DNA from: Rhizopus arrhizus
Taxonomy: Eukaryota > Mucoromycota > Mucoromycetes > Mucorales > Rhizopodaceae
Length of the DNA: 64,000 nucleotides
Direction of reading: 5' to 3'
Assembly (NCBI GenBank): GCA_024220505.1
Contig: JAKZZE010000025.1
Coordinates: 558,001 to 622,000 of the forward strand
The translations under genes and the position numbers were made by a program. Positions 45,201 through 58,142 of the stretch are shown here, piece by piece; the stretch's first letter is position 1; each line of letters begins with the position of its first letter. The notes beneath the pieces are model-generated. The model searched no databases and was not told where the DNA came from. It saw nothing but the letters and a program-made list of their open reading frames with translations.

Positions 45201-48200
45201 AGTGCACTTCAAATTAAGCAAAAGAATGAAGACATCATTCATACGCTCGTATCCTATGAAAATGCCATTGCTGATTTTGATAAAGGTGATTTCTCCTTAG
45301 TTTTGGACATTTATCAAGAAATGGAAGCTATTGAACGAGGTACCTTACCTTCTCATCTAGAAGAGCGTCAAGAGGACTTGGAAAAACAACTCGAGTTGAC
45401 CATGAACAAGTGTTCTCTTGCTCGAAAGGTTGTGGAGCAACACTTGGTTGTCAACGATACCGTCTCACAGTTCAAGAAGCTAAAAAGTGAAGGCGAAAAG
45501 ATAAAGATGCTCATGACTCACAACAGCTCCCCCGTGTCGTCTAGTCGAACAGAGAGGGACAGCCCGGAAAATAATTTTGACAATCGTATTCGGCAATTTA
45601 AAGATACTTCTTCTTACTGGGTTACAACCTTGCTGAAACATATTCCTTACCCAGAGATTGTTGTTGATGTCAGTGAATTAAAAGAAATGATTGAAGAATC
45701 CAACCAATTGATACAAGCCAAGATGAATGACTACTCTATGTATCTCGCAGAAATTACAGAAGATCTTGAAGGCTTGCTTTTATCCCACCGTGAAACACTC
45801 TCGTTGCAACAACGTGCTAGTCTTGCCTATGACGATTTGCTACGCATCACCACATGGCTTGAAGAACGACTTCGCTCTCTTTTGAAGTTTGATTCGAGTA
45901 TATTGGAACAAGAGGATGTGATTGTTATAGAAGACGATGTATTGGATCGTATAGAAAAAGAGCATGATGGTATTGTGCCAAAATTAAAGCAGCTTGAAGA
46001 CCGTGACATTGCTAGAACTTTGGATATCGTGCAGCGCATCGAGATAGAAATTGAAGAGACTAATTCGACATCTATTGATCGTATTGCTCTGATCAACGGA
46101 ATTGAACATCTAGAGGAAATGCGTGATAAACTGAAGGTAGTCTTGCTGCAGCGTACTCGTGAATTGGATGTATTGAAAAAACGAATTGATTGGGAGACTC
46201 AGTGTGAAGAGGCTACTCGCAGCATGTGCGAGCTTGCATATAAACTCTGGGATTTTCATAATAAATTTGCACAATATGATATTGAAGGTGTAAAAAAGCG
46301 AACTAGCAGTAGTAGCGTTGATAGTATGCCAAGTAGAGTCGATAGTGAAGATGAACTTGAGAAGCTCCAGACGGAAGTGAATTCGATAGACAGCAAGTTT
46401 ACTATTGTGGTTGACGATTCTCTGTTCAAGGAACTACAGGAAGCATATAAACAATTGATTATCTGTATGGCAGAAGCTGAAGAAGAAGATCGATATTTGG
46501 TAGTTGTTCCAAACAGTATCACAGATAGACAAAGTGAAGTAAACCAATGCTATCAAGACCTTAAAGAGCTATCAGCCTATGTCATAAGCGTCATGCAGCA
46601 AAACCAAGTGATTAGTGACTATGTCAAATCTTGTGCAGCTGCTATGGCTGATGGTGAGACTGTACAAGAGGATCTTCAAACGTTCTTACGTGAATCGCAC
46701 AGTAGCTCAGGGGACTGTACACCAGATATTGATATCAGTAGAACAGAATTGCTAGAACGTATTAAGAATGTCAAGGACCAGATTTGCTCTCTTTGTGAGC
46801 AATCTCAGGCAATTCAATGTTTGCACTGTGGAGATTGGTTTCTATGTTGCGAAACTCAATCTGTATTGGAGTCAAATGAATACAATATGCAAATCAAGGA
46901 ATTCGTTGATAAAAAGGCTCAAAACTTGCAGAATCTGCAGAAATCTATTGATGAGATCCTGGGCACATATCAGTCTGTTGATGTGATTAAAGAAAAATTA
47001 GAAGAATATCAAGAAACCGCTCTTCTGCTACAAGAATGGATCGATAAAGCCACAGAAGAATTGAATAAAAGACGTATTGATATCACTTCAGTCAATTTAG
47101 CACATGCTGCTACCAAGGACGCATTACCTGCTCGTAAGGTCGACAACGATCAAGCGCTGAAAGATCTTGATGAATTTGAAGCAAACAAATTAAGCGAGTT
47201 TCAGAAAAAAATCGAGGATCTATTGACAGATGCTTCCAACAGCCCATCCTCTGTTGCTGTACAAGTCATTGACTCTTGCAGAACTTTGACAGAAAATTTA
47301 ACTCGCGGTGTAGCTACATTACACCAAGGCATTACTAGTGAAGTACTTGTTTTAGATGCTGCTGATTATAGATTGAAATGGGAAGAAGGCCTCGAGGGTG
47401 GACAAAGGTTGATCGAGGATCTCAATACCAAGCTACAGCAATACATATCCAAAAAGAATAAATGTGTCGCACAGCAGGATTCCCTTTCAGAAGATTCCAT
47501 ACAATCCCTTTACAATGAACTTGAAGCAATAGAAACCCATTGTAAAAAGATCAAAGAAGAAATAATGGAACCCATACAGAATCAGTATGAAGCTGTGAAG
47601 TCCAGCTTTTTGAAGTTGCCCCTGGTAAAATCCATCCCAGGACATTTACAAGAACGTATGGAGTTATTTCAACGTACTTTCAGAAAATCAGAAGAAGCTA
47701 TTGTGCATCGTCAAAAAGAACTAGAGTATATCAAACAAAGAGGAAAATTAGAAGCAGATATTCAAGAGGCTATGTTATCCCTGGAGCTTCAGAGAAAGGT
47801 CATCTCGTCATTCATTGAAGAACGTGCTAGATGGAGTCACAGTGACTCTGGATCGCAAGATAGTGAAGACTTCGATATAGAAGAGCAGTGGCGAAAAGAA
47901 AAGACTGATTTTGACTGCTACAGAAAAGCTACTTTGGCAGATATCAAGAAATTCTACAACGAATTGCAAGCTGCCTCCAACTCCTCAAAGCCTGGTTTTA
48001 TGTCTGAACTTCATGCTAAAAAGATTGAAGCCTTAAATCAAGCAGAAAGCTATCTGGCCGCCGAAATTTGCTACGCGCGCGATGTAGTCGCTCAAAGAAA
48101 GCAATTGACAGTGTTCCTAGAAAAAGTGGCTCAACTTGAACAGGTCTCTGAGGTGATTCGTGAGGAAGTCTTGCTAAAAATAACCTTGGACACACCCGAA

Positions 48201-51200
48201 AGCGAGCCTGCTGCCCATTTGGAAGAGTTCAAGGTGCAAGTTGCAGAAGTGTCAGATTTTGCAAAACTCAATATCTTGACACCCAAGAGATCAAATGAGG
48301 ATGATATACCTATGCCAATCAAAGTCAAGGATAAAACAATGAACTCTGTTGTGCAAGATGTTATCTCTACAAAATTAGGAAGACTTGATGAATTGGTGGA
48401 AAGTCTATATTCCCAACTCAAATCACAAGAGGTCTTTACACGTCTTCAGTATGTCTTGCGAACATTTAAAAAACAAATCGCGGCTTGTGAAAAATGGATT
48501 GAGGCAAGAAGAAAGATCTTAGAGAAAAGTGTACATATTCTGGACGATGAAGACCTAGCATTAGATATAAATCATTTGCGAGACGCCGTCAGTGAAGCGG
48601 ATAGTATCCAGACAGCAATGAAGGCCTATGACAATAATTTTACTTTGTTATGCAAGTACCGAGAGAAATATATTGCAACATTTGAAGAGCAAGAACTACT
48701 TAGTGATGAAGAAAGGGAAGAAAGGTTAACGGAATATGATGAGGTCTCTGAAAGATTTGACAACATTAATCGTATGTGGCAAGATTTATTGTTGGAAACG
48801 AGCGAAGTATCAAACGCTCTTTCGAATGCTTTGCTCCCAGCCGAGCTGAACGGTCGTATTGCTCTCCTTATGGAATCTTTTGAAGCTCTTAGCAACGAAA
48901 TAAAGTCTGTCGATCAATCTTCTGTTACAGATGAACAGATCAGTCAGTGGCAAAAACGTATTGATCATTTAGAGGCCAAGGAATATGATCGTCTTCATTT
49001 TGAAATCGCCGATTACAGACATACCATTAGCGCAGACATGATGGAATCACTCAAAACCAAATTAGATACGGCCGGTGACATTGTTTTGGAAATCAGGGCC
49101 ACTTTGACAAGTTTGTATGATATAATCAATGCTATTCGATTGCAAAATACACATGCAGAGAATGCTACCTTGTTTCAAAAAGCCTCTGTCAGAGCGTTTG
49201 ATCTCCTGGACTCTGCTCAAAACAACTTTGGATCAGTAGTAGAAAAGCGAGTTGATACTGAGAGAACACAGCATCTGAAAAACTTGATAGCCATACAAAA
49301 GAAAGTAAAAGAAACTATATCAGAGTGTTTAGGGTTTTATGACGATTCTTGCTCTTATTACACTGGCTTAAGGGTTCAGGATCTATTAACTGAACAGTCC
49401 AAGGTGCTACAAAAGGAAGTAGAAGATTCATGGCAAAAAATTCAAGAAGGTAGCTCCGCACTTTCAGCATTGATTACCAGAACTTCAAAGTGGATAGAGG
49501 CATGTGACGGCCTCGATAAGCTCACAAGAGTATTAAATAATATTAGAAATGAAGTGGAGCGTTTCATCATCAATAACGTTACATCTCAGAAGTCCAGCAA
49601 TAAAATCCAAAGGTTTGAAAAGCAACTCCTTCAGGCTGCAGTAAATCAAGACGAACTTGAACAAAATGTGAAAAATACAGAAGATTTGCTACAAGATGAG
49701 GCAAGTAGTGTATTATTCTTCAACCAGAGTCAAGAACTTCGAGATATAAGCTTATCCATTCAGCTTATGTTGGACCAACGAAGATTGGAAAGGGAAAGAG
49801 TCGCATTATTTGATACATTCAATAATGAAATTGCTAAAGTTTCCAAAGTCTGCGAAGATCAAATTACCTATATTCGTCAACAATCTAGTACAAATCCCGA
49901 GAATCACTTGAAAAAATCGGATGCTATCAAGAGTGTCGTGAATGCTTATACTGCAGCCTTATCTCATATTGAAGATAACTATCATGAATGTAAAAGCAAA
50001 TATGATGGAATTATATCTGATCAAGCCACCAAGCTCATCAAGACTTATCAGCAGCCTGCGTCAGATGTTGAAGCCGCAAAACGTAATCTCGATAAACTTT
50101 TAAAGGAACTTCAAGCTTTGCTTCAAACTGAAAATGATTATATCACATCTCTTAAGCTTTTGAAAAAACTCATCAGCCTCGACAAAGAAATAACCAGATC
50201 AGTTGCTGAATTGAAGTCTGGTGCCTCACGTTCATTTGGTAATAACAAAATAGCTGTGTTAAAGACAACGCTTAGCAGCAACGGTAGAAGCAAGGAAATA
50301 CCAGAGCTCAGAAATTTCATGCAAAGATATGACTCAACAGAGGGCTCGGTCAAGATATTTTACAAGCGATGTGATGAGCTCAAAAAGACTCTCAATCGTC
50401 GTGCAAGTACTGCTCGTATAAACGCAATAATCAAAGCTGTTGACAGACGCAAAGAGGATATGGGTAAGAAGTGGAATGAAATAAAGTCATCAGCCGACGA
50501 AACTCGCACAAGGCTGAGCCTGCTACACAAGCATCAAGCGATCAATTCAAAATTGGCAGATTCACTTCGTTATGTAGAGGACTTGAAAGAACGTGTTGAG
50601 GCTTTACAGTTGTCTGGAAAGAGTGTGTCAGTAGAAGAACAAGAATTAGAAGAGCTTCAAGAAGAAATCAATGGCACATTAAAGAAAAGTGTTGCTGACA
50701 TTGATATACTTTTGAAAGCAATCTATCAAAGTCAATTACGCTCATCTGTTTCTGAATCACCACTAAAGGCACAACGTGACAGGTTGGTGAATGCGATTGA
50801 AGAGTTGCGTGCTCTTGTGAAAGAACGCCAGGAACAAGCGCATACAGAGGGCAGCATCACTGAATTCTTTGGTATTACAAATCAAATAGATGCTGAGATT
50901 ATTCGATTGTCCAAAGCCATCGAACAAACCTCTATACAACATGCTTCTGTTAATGAATCTAAATTTAACAAGTCGGACCTTCAAGCACTACTCAAGACCT
51001 TGGTCACAACATACAAGACGAGTGAGCCCACAGTTACTGAACTATTAGCACAAGCCAAATCTGAAGCACAGAAACAATTCTTGGACGATAATGACCGGGT
51101 GGCCAATGCGATAAAGAAGACAATGAAAGACTGGGCAAACATTCAGGCCTCAGTTGCCTCAAGAGAGAAAGAATTGCAGACATGTATCAAAGAACTGGAT

Positions 51201-51992
51201 CATGAGTTCTTTACAAAACTAGCCATGGCAAGAACCTCTCCAAGGGAGAAAAAGCCACGACGGGATAGTTCTGCAGCAGCACAATCATTAGCCGTACGAC
51301 CGGCTGGTAGCTTCAGATCTTCAACGGTTTCTACTGAATTGAAGATGACTGTACCTAGTAATTCAAATAGCCGGAGAACCAAAAGTCCCTCGATCTCTGC
51401 CGGTCGCAGGCCTTCAACTTATGTTGCTGATCCTAAAAGCGAGCTTGATGTTCAACTTGGTCGTATTATTAATGAAAGTCCATATAAAATGAAAGTCAAA
51501 AGGGTTGCTGGAGAAGTAGGCAAATACTGGTTTGGTGATGAGCACCCAAGATTAGTTTATTGTCGAATTTTACCCAGCAAAATGGTCATGGTTCGCGTTG
51601 GTGGTGGATGGGTTGAATTAGGAAAATATATGAAAGGTAAACAGCGGGACTTGTAAGATTCCAAACACAAACAGTCTAACTCTTTCATCTTATTAGATCA
51701 TGGCCACTCAGATTCCTCTGCTGGAAAGTCTGGGAACGGTCAAAAACAATCAACTCAAAAGAATGAGACAGAAGCATCAAGCAACGAAGTATGTTCGGAA
51801 GTGAGCTCCCGAGATAGTGAAGCAAGCAGTATAACAAGCAAATCCTCAAGTCCATTAAATGATTATTTAGAAGGAGGAAAATACATGCAAACGAGCGAAA
51901 ACAATAATCAGATTTCTCTTCAGATGTTGAAAGCCGAAAATAATATTGTAAAAATAACACCCCCTCCAAAGGATACCAAGAAGGATCTATAG
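42237..51992 (+). CDS. Giant spectraplakin-like cytolinker (CH-CH, rod, GAS2)
   Basis: Three exons (42237-42818, 42873-51636, 51697-51992) give 3213 aa. Residues 1-70 are Ser/Asn-rich. CH1 (about 75-190) has IRTLTKWINAQL and LKDGKRLLKLLSVV. CH2 (about 255-365) has LLCWVRIQLEDY, SWRNGVAFCLLIHRHNPAYI and EPEDLVDVEFPHEPSV. This tandem pair is the actin-binding module of spectrins and plakins. About 2600 residues of helical, Glu/Lys-rich, spectrin-like rod follow. A GAS2 domain (about 3050-3115: LGRIINESPYKMKVKRVAG, YWFGDEHPRLVYCRIL, MVRVGGGWVEL), known to bind microtubules, precedes a Ser-rich tail; the last intron is needed to reach it. No EF-hands are visible before GAS2, unlike animal spectraplakins. 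Expected role: cross-linking actin and microtubules. Confidence 0.88.
46785..46850 (+). other. Cysteine cluster inside the cytolinker rod
   Basis: Residues 1499-1520 read with cysteines at 1499, 1502, 1510, 1513, 1519 and 1520 and a His at 1512 (CSLC..QCLHCGDWFLCC), in an otherwise nearly Cys-free helical rod. The spacing CX2C-X7-CX2C-X5-CC could bind zinc. No named finger family matches exactly. Confidence 0.55.
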
Positions 51993-52979
51993 TCGATACC
52001 TAAAAAGTGTAAATTTGTCACTTCAAAGTATTTTTTTTTTCCCCCAGTTACTTTGATTGTATTATACATTTCCAATTAATAATTACTTGAATATTATTTG
52101 CATCATCTTTTAAGTTATTAACCCATTTTACGTGTGGTGGTCCCTTTAAACAGAGTTCATGTGGCAAAAGCACATGTTGAAGCCCAACGAGTGAGACCAT
52201 CAACCTTGAATCACTATTTTTAATCAGATTTTAAAACTGACATGACCAAACGTACAGGACAGTTATAACCAAGAGTTGGATATGAAGAACAGTATGATTT
52301 TAAGCTTTTATTACATGCATCACTTTTTTAGGGGAAGCTGTTTGATTAAGGGGGGAAGGTTAGAAAGACAGATCCGCATGTTTGTGTTTCATTTTTTATG
52401 AAATGTTTGGGAACAATTCCACACGCAAACGCTCGCATGCGAAGGAAATGATGCCATTTGTGTTCCATGGTTAGAACTCAGAATGCTTTTGGCTAGCTTA
52501 GAAGAGGTTTGATATCTCATAATGATCACATTCTATCCAGAGTATGGCTGCTTGCCTTGTCTCATTTCTAAAATGTGTTGTCAACTTTAGATTTATATCC
52601 ACTTGGAATATAACCAAATATGAATCACCTTTTAAGAAATAAAAAGCTTCAAGCAATCACTTCTTTTTTTTTTTTTTCTACATTTAGCCTTATAAAAGCA
52701 TAGAGAGTGAGTAGATGTTGTCAGCCGGTTGTTTATCTTTTTGGGAATTTTTCGCGACTATTTTGTCTTTTTAAACAACTTTTTCTTGATTTGAGAAAAT
52801 GATCCTGTAGTGCAAAGTCATTGAAAAAAAAGAAAATGATGAAATCTGCCAATGATTATTGTGGTACAAACATGATGACAACCATATAAAAACAATGCCT
52901 TCTTTAAAATTTTTATGACCGACTCTTTCTTTCACTTTCTTTTTTTTTTTTTTCTTTTGCTTTAAAACTCGTATTTTCC
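51993..52979. other. Intergenic, upstream of the 350-aa orphan
   Basis: No gene. TATAAAAGC at about 52690 and a T-rich leader at 52940-52960 precede the next ATG. Confidence 0.45.
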
Positions 52980-54032
52980 ATGGAGACACATTCGAATCAA
53001 TCAGATCCTCAACATAGCCATGAATGCATCTACAGCGGAGAAGAAAAAATATCACCTAAAATGGTCTTGCCTTCGACAGATCGGCAGTTGAAAGGAGCAT
53101 TGATTTCATTCAAGAGATTTCTTTCGTCCTTGTTTTGTTGTGGGTCATTTCAGGAACGAGATTTGGAAGAACGAAAGAATAAATTTGATACAACTGCAAC
53201 TGCTGCTCATGTTGGCAACAAAACCGAAACCTATGAACCTCTCGGGTGCCTCCCGGGGGATGATGTTTCTCAGAATAGTCGTCGTACAAGTATTTACAAT
53301 AGCAAAGATATCATACCACTTCGAAAATTTTTGAGATACACCATCACACCGCGCGACGGTCGTAAATTTCACTGTCGTCGTATGCTAAATCCTGCAAAGG
53401 CTATTTATGAAGTCGAGTGGGAAAAGGACAAATGGCTTCAACTCGATCATGCTACAAACAAGTACATTGAGAAATTACGTGTCAGTGGTTTCTCAAAGGT
53501 TGCAATTCGAAACGATAAACATCTAAACAAGTATATTTCGTATGACAACCCCTCCCAAATAGATATATTATTAGAATTATCGCTTGAATCAAACGATCAG
53601 CAGAACAATAAACAGAAAAAGAGAAAAGAAAAGAAACCTCGACCGATCACCTGTCACCAACCCAGCAGCTTCTCCGTCCGTCGTACGCAGTGGTGGCGTA
53701 CATCACACCAAGTGGCAGAGGCACATCTGCCAAGTTGGGTCGATCCAGATTTGTGCTGCAATGACATGATTATGAATGCTCCTTCAGTGATGGCCGTCAT
53801 GGCTAACTTTAGTCGATCTTCTTCCTGTTATTTTCAGCAGCAGAAACTTCCAGATACACCAGCCATCTCACAAAATTCTTCCATGTCACAATCACCCTGT
53901 GAGACACCATCGATACCAATACCACAGCCATCACCTTGCCAGTTTAAGTCATTAAAATACACAAATCCTCCTGTCTTAATGAATACCCCCTCATCCGACT
54001 CACAATCCTCAACCTATGTCAGCAGCATGTAA
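52980..54032 (+). CDS. Orphan 350-aa protein, possible WWE-like middle
   Basis: Single exon from ATG 52980, with T-rich leader and AATAAAG after the stop (about 54076). No signal peptide or membrane helix. The middle (about residues 110-200) has FLRYTITPRDGRKFHCRRM, YEVEWEKDKWLQLDHATNKY, IEKLRVSGFSKVAIRND and YISYDNPSQID. The Trp spacing followed by a helix and a beta hairpin vaguely recalls WWE domains, but I would not assign one. A basic stretch (KQKKRKEKKPR, about residue 210) looks like a nuclear localisation signal. The C-terminal 110 residues are Ser/Pro/Gln-rich and disordered. The ORF length and biased composition make it a real gene of unknown function, possibly nuclear. Confidence 0.7.
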   Translation: METHSNQSDPQHSHECIYSGEEKISPKMVLPSTDRQLKGALISFKRFLSSLFCCGSFQERDLEERKNKFDTTATAAHVGNKTETYEPLGCLPGDDVSQNSRRTSIYNSKDIIPLRKFLRYTITPRDGRKFHCRRMLNPAKAIYEVEWEKDKWLQLDHATNKYIEKLRVSGFSKVAIRNDKHLNKYISYDNPSQIDILLELSLESNDQQNNKQKKRKEKKPRPITCHQPSSFSVRRTQWWRTSHQVAEAHLPSWVDPDLCCNDMIMNAPSVMAVMANFSRSSSCYFQQQKLPDTPAISQNSSMSQSPCETPSIPIPQPSPCQFKSLKYTNPPVLMNTPSSDSQSSTYVSSM

Positions 54033-54703
54033 CTTTCATTTTAATTTATTTGTATGGCTGTCGTATACAAAGAAAAATAAAGATAGCTTGTTCATATCTC
54101 TATTCTACCATTCGCTCTCCTTGTAAAATTTCCTTTTCAGATATCAAAACAATAGTGACATTGTAAAGTATGATAAAACAAAGCAAATCGAGAGCAACAC
54201 AAGGCACTTGTGTAGTACAAAGTGGGATGCATACGCTTATTATTCGCATTTTGATCGAGTTCGATTCAAGTTTGAAGGGATTCGTCTATACTGTCTGTCT
54301 AATAAACAAATAACAATAAAAAACAGGCAAGGAGAGATTACAATCGCACTTTTCCCCCCTCTCTTGTGCCTCTTGTTTGAAAAAGACTAGAGTACAAGAA
54401 GAAAATTTTGTACTTTATATATATTAGTGAAACGACCCTTTGGGTTTGAATAAAAATAAAAAAAAGACCACGGGCCATCACTCTATACTTTAATTGTATA
54501 ATGTTTGTTTTGCTTTTTCCAAATATGTATGGTTGATATCCCCTGTTTTTTTTTTTTTTTTTTTTTTTCTTAAAAAAAACTTAAATGACAAGAGCCCAAG
54601 TAATTATTCTAAAAGTATAGCCAAGACACACGGTACTGAAGATTATTATTTTGCTTTTTTGTGTGTGTGTGTGTATATCTCTTTGCAAATAATAATAAAC
54701 AAC

Positions 54704-54742
<39 letters not shown>
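54033..54742. other. Convergent 3' flanks with simple repeats
   Basis: Contains T-rich runs around 54545-54570, a GT microsatellite at 54660-54674 and an A33 run at 54707-54739. The last is directly next to the stop of the SLC49-like gene. No gene. Confidence 0.5.
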
Positions 54743-54743
<1 letters not shown>

Positions 54744-56866
54744 TATACAATATGAGCATCATGCTTTGGCTCGCTTCTCCCACCAGCTTGAATCGTATCA
54801 CTGGACACATTATCATAGCCAGAAAAGTGAGCGTTTTGATCAAAGTTCACTGGGAGTTTTTCCGTCAAATTTGATTCTCTCGTCTTGGAGAGGGCCTCTG
54901 TACGAGCCATGGGACCATCAAAAATCATGGCAAACACCATTAAAATAGCAGCAAGACCAGCTTGAAAAACAAGGGCCCGATACATGTTGTTCTTGGGCGA
55001 TCCTTCCGGCTCTCGAAACCGGTCCATGACAAGGACAAGGATAAAACCAATCAATTGTCCCAATTGCCACAAAAGAGAGGTAGGAATAGAATTGGTGATT
55101 GGGTAAGTAGCTGCAGATAAAAGAGGGTGAGTATAAAGGGTCTCTTGAATAAAATGCTTACTTTCTACACCAAGTTCTACACAAATGGGGACAATAAACG
55201 ATAGAAAAAATTGATTGAGAAAATTGACATATAAAATTGCAGCAAAAGCTTCAGTTTTAACTAAAGAAGTTCAGGTTTTGATTTCAGATTTTTTTTTTTT
55301 TTACTATTAGACTAGTTGGTTTCTTACTTATAAAAATAAATGCCAGATAAGTACTAAAGATGACAGGTGACATCAGTTTAAGCAAAATTTTATGTTGCTT
55401 TGTTCTATCCAATATTGGACCGGCGACAACTATATGCAAAAGAGAGAACATGTCAAGAGCTGTCATTGACAAATCCGTGAGCACTTACAGCAACCGATCG
55501 ATCCTCCCACGACACCAATGGCCGCGATATTACCAATCTCACCATTCGTATAACCGTAAGGGGAAATCACTTGGTTCATCAGGCCACTCCAAGCAATAGA
55601 CAGCCCAATGTTTAAACCGTGAATGACAAAGATGATCAAAAAGTGAGGATTTTTGAAAAGAAGAAGGGTTCCTTGTAGCAGTGATACCTTGATCTCTTTC
55701 CCGCTGTCCGGATCAGTTTCTCTTAAGGGTGGTAAGGAAGCAGGTGTCTTGGGTTTAGCTGGAGTGAATGCGAAAGGAAGAGTTGCTGCTGTACAGATAA
55801 CTGCTACCGTGATGACCTTTTCATGCTGTTTAGCTATTCTATAAAATGATGCATATATGTGGTTATCTTACCGTGATTTCAATCTTGTCTGCACCTGTGG
55901 CTATAGCAGGCATAAGGAACATAGCAATAATACCACCGTAATTTGATGCTGCAAAGGAACCATGGATTAGATCAAAAATTACGTTTTTATTTTTCAGATA
56001 ATTTACCAATAAAAACACTAGCTGTGGCCCGTCTGTCTTCTGTAAACCATAAGGAAGAAAACTAGTACTTGTAAGAGCTTTGCGTTTTAATTCACTAAAA
56101 ATATACATTTTACCACAGTCATGATATTCAAACTCAAGGGCGCGCTAATGGAAGCAATCGTTTGACCAAGCATCATAACGCCAAAAGAAGGAGGGTTTAT
56201 CTTCACAGCGATCCACCGAATCCAGCAACCGATTGTCAAGAACATGCCTGCAGCAAAAAGCTTTTCAAAGCAAAATGAATATAATCAAAACAAAAGGATC
56301 GGATGACATGTACTTACCGACCATTTGACACCCATGGCTTCATATAACCAACTGGTACCACAACTGATAATGATATACGTAATACCCATGATGTTGTATA
56401 ACCAATTGATGTCGGAAAGGGAGACACCTAGAAATTCAGCAATCACTTTAGGAATCGGGCTAAACGTGCTGCCAAAGATGGCTACAGCTGTACGCAGCAA
56501 AACGACAAGAGACAGGACGATCCATGCGGTCGGATAAGTTTTTAATTCGAATGCATTCGGATCATGCTCGGTAGGATATCTTATATCACCCGGCTTCGAT
56601 TGGTAAGCGGCAGGATCATTGATGATGGTATGGCCAGACCCTACACCATCTGATCTTGAAGATCGCCTAGAACGGGTATTTTTCCAGTAGTCCCCCTGGG
56701 AATCGCAGACTTGTCCTTCCAATCGTTCGTTCACAGCACGACCTTCGAGGCGATCAAGGTCTGACTGCGAGTTGCGTCTGGTCAAAGGTAGCTCTTGTGG
56801 TGCGCTGTATCGAACAGAATTGTCCTGCTCAGCTGTCATGAAGGAATTAGAACCAGAAAGAGTCAT
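54743..56866 (-). CDS. MFS transporter of the SLC49 (FLVCR/DIRC2) type
   Basis: Eight exons on the minus strand: 56318-56866, 56114-56260, 56007-56061, 55872-55948, 55489-55825, 55328-55429, 55162-55260 and 54743-55110. Phases chain to a 577-aa product. Residues 1-110 are polar and Ser/Arg-rich (cytoplasmic). About 12 helices follow, with SLSDINWLYNIMGITYII, GCWIRWIAVKINPPSF, SSLWFTEDRRATASVF, ASNYGGIIAMFLMPA and AGPILDRTKQH. The WFTEDRRATA and INWLYN patterns are what I know from SLC49 proteins, which include haem and choline carriers and lysosomal DIRC2; the substrate here is open. Exon 5 was entered at the acceptor CAG (55826) because the nearer TAG gives a stop. The C-terminal 60 residues are polar. 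Confidence 0.8.
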
Positions 56867-57849
56867 TCAAAAGAGCTAAAAAGATGAAAAGGAATAGATG
56901 GACTGTTTCTTTTCAGAAAGAGAAAGGAGGGTGAAGATATAGGGCGGCTGTAAGGCAAACGAGGAGAAAAGAAAAAAAGTGGATGAATCAGAAACAAAAT
57001 AGTATTTATACAACACTAAATATTCATCATGATTTGAAAGAAGCATAGTGTAATAATCCTTTCCTTTTTTTTTGTCATTGTAGTAATCTGAAAAAAAAAA
57101 AAAATGTATGAAGCATTATGTCAGCTTTCATAAAAAAAGGAGGCATCAAGATATTCTAGTTGTTCTTAACCGATCACATTCTCTTGAGGATCGCAAAAAG
57201 ACAAGCGGTTTCAAATAAACCTTAATATTTATGTATATTCTTGTATATTTTAAGACGCGATATTCCGTCTGAGGCCCGCCTTTTTTCCCTTTTTCTTATT
57301 ATAAAATCGACATAATAATCCTTTCTTTGCTGACGAATTATGTAATCATATGTTTGAAACAGGAAGCAGAATTTTACTCTGTCAAAAGTTTAGCATCCCC
57401 CCCCATTTTTTTTTTCTTTTTTTTTAAAAAATATTGCGCGAAAATTAAGTATGTCAAATAAACGCGATTTTATAAGCATAGGATGTAAGATGAGGGATAC
57501 AGGAATTGATTGTTTGTTTTCAGTTTGTCATTTTTCTAAAAGTATCTTAGAAACAAACAATCATTATATCATTCGCTCCCTTAACCTGAGCCGATTGTCT
57601 TTATACGTGGGAATAAAATGCTGCCTGCAGAAAAAGTAATCAAAGCGTTTCTTTACAGATTGAACTATATTAGAGCGTAAATATATGTAGCAAATAATAG
57701 AATGCGTTCATGCCTCTTTCTTTTCTTTAGGCTACGAGGTGCTAGGTTTCATCATTGCAATCAAATACTAGAACCAAAGAAAAATGATCTAGACATACAA
57801 TAGATGTGCACACTATAAGCGTCATAAATAAAAGTCACACATTCTTTTT
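56867..57849. other. Intergenic, upstream of the SLC49-like gene
   Basis: About 1 kb without a recognisable gene; several A/T and C runs (CCCCCCCC at about 57400). Confidence 0.45.
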
Positions 57850-58135
57850 TCCTACAAAGATTGAATACAATCAACTGTCCCATCTGCTTCATCTGAACCA
57901 TTTTCAATGATTTCTAGAATTGGTGTGTGTGTAGGCTTAGATGACTGATGACGGAGAATGGATAACGTCCAGTTAACTTGTAAGAAAATTACGTTTAAAA
58001 AAAGAAATTAATGCAGCTAAAGAGAGATCATCTTTGCGATAAACCAATTTGATTTGATGCTGACATTTAAACTTGATTCCTTTTGATGTTTTCTTTTTTA
58101 CTCGTTGATCAACTTGTCTCTCTTTTTCTTTTATT
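57850..58135 (-). pseudogene. Coding-like segment, C-terminal fragment
   Basis: One open piece, KKKTSKGIKFKCQHQIKLVY then RKDDLSLAALISFFKRNF (about 58000-58135), is followed by LSILRHQSSKPTHTPILEII and on to DCIQSL and a stop (about 57858). A CAAG splice acceptor could join them. The first piece recalls a PB1-type strand pattern. No ATG precedes it, and it abuts the aspartokinase start on the other strand (58143). It is a fragment or an unusual overlapping gene. Confidence 0.3.
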
Positions 58136-58142
58136 ATTTGAC

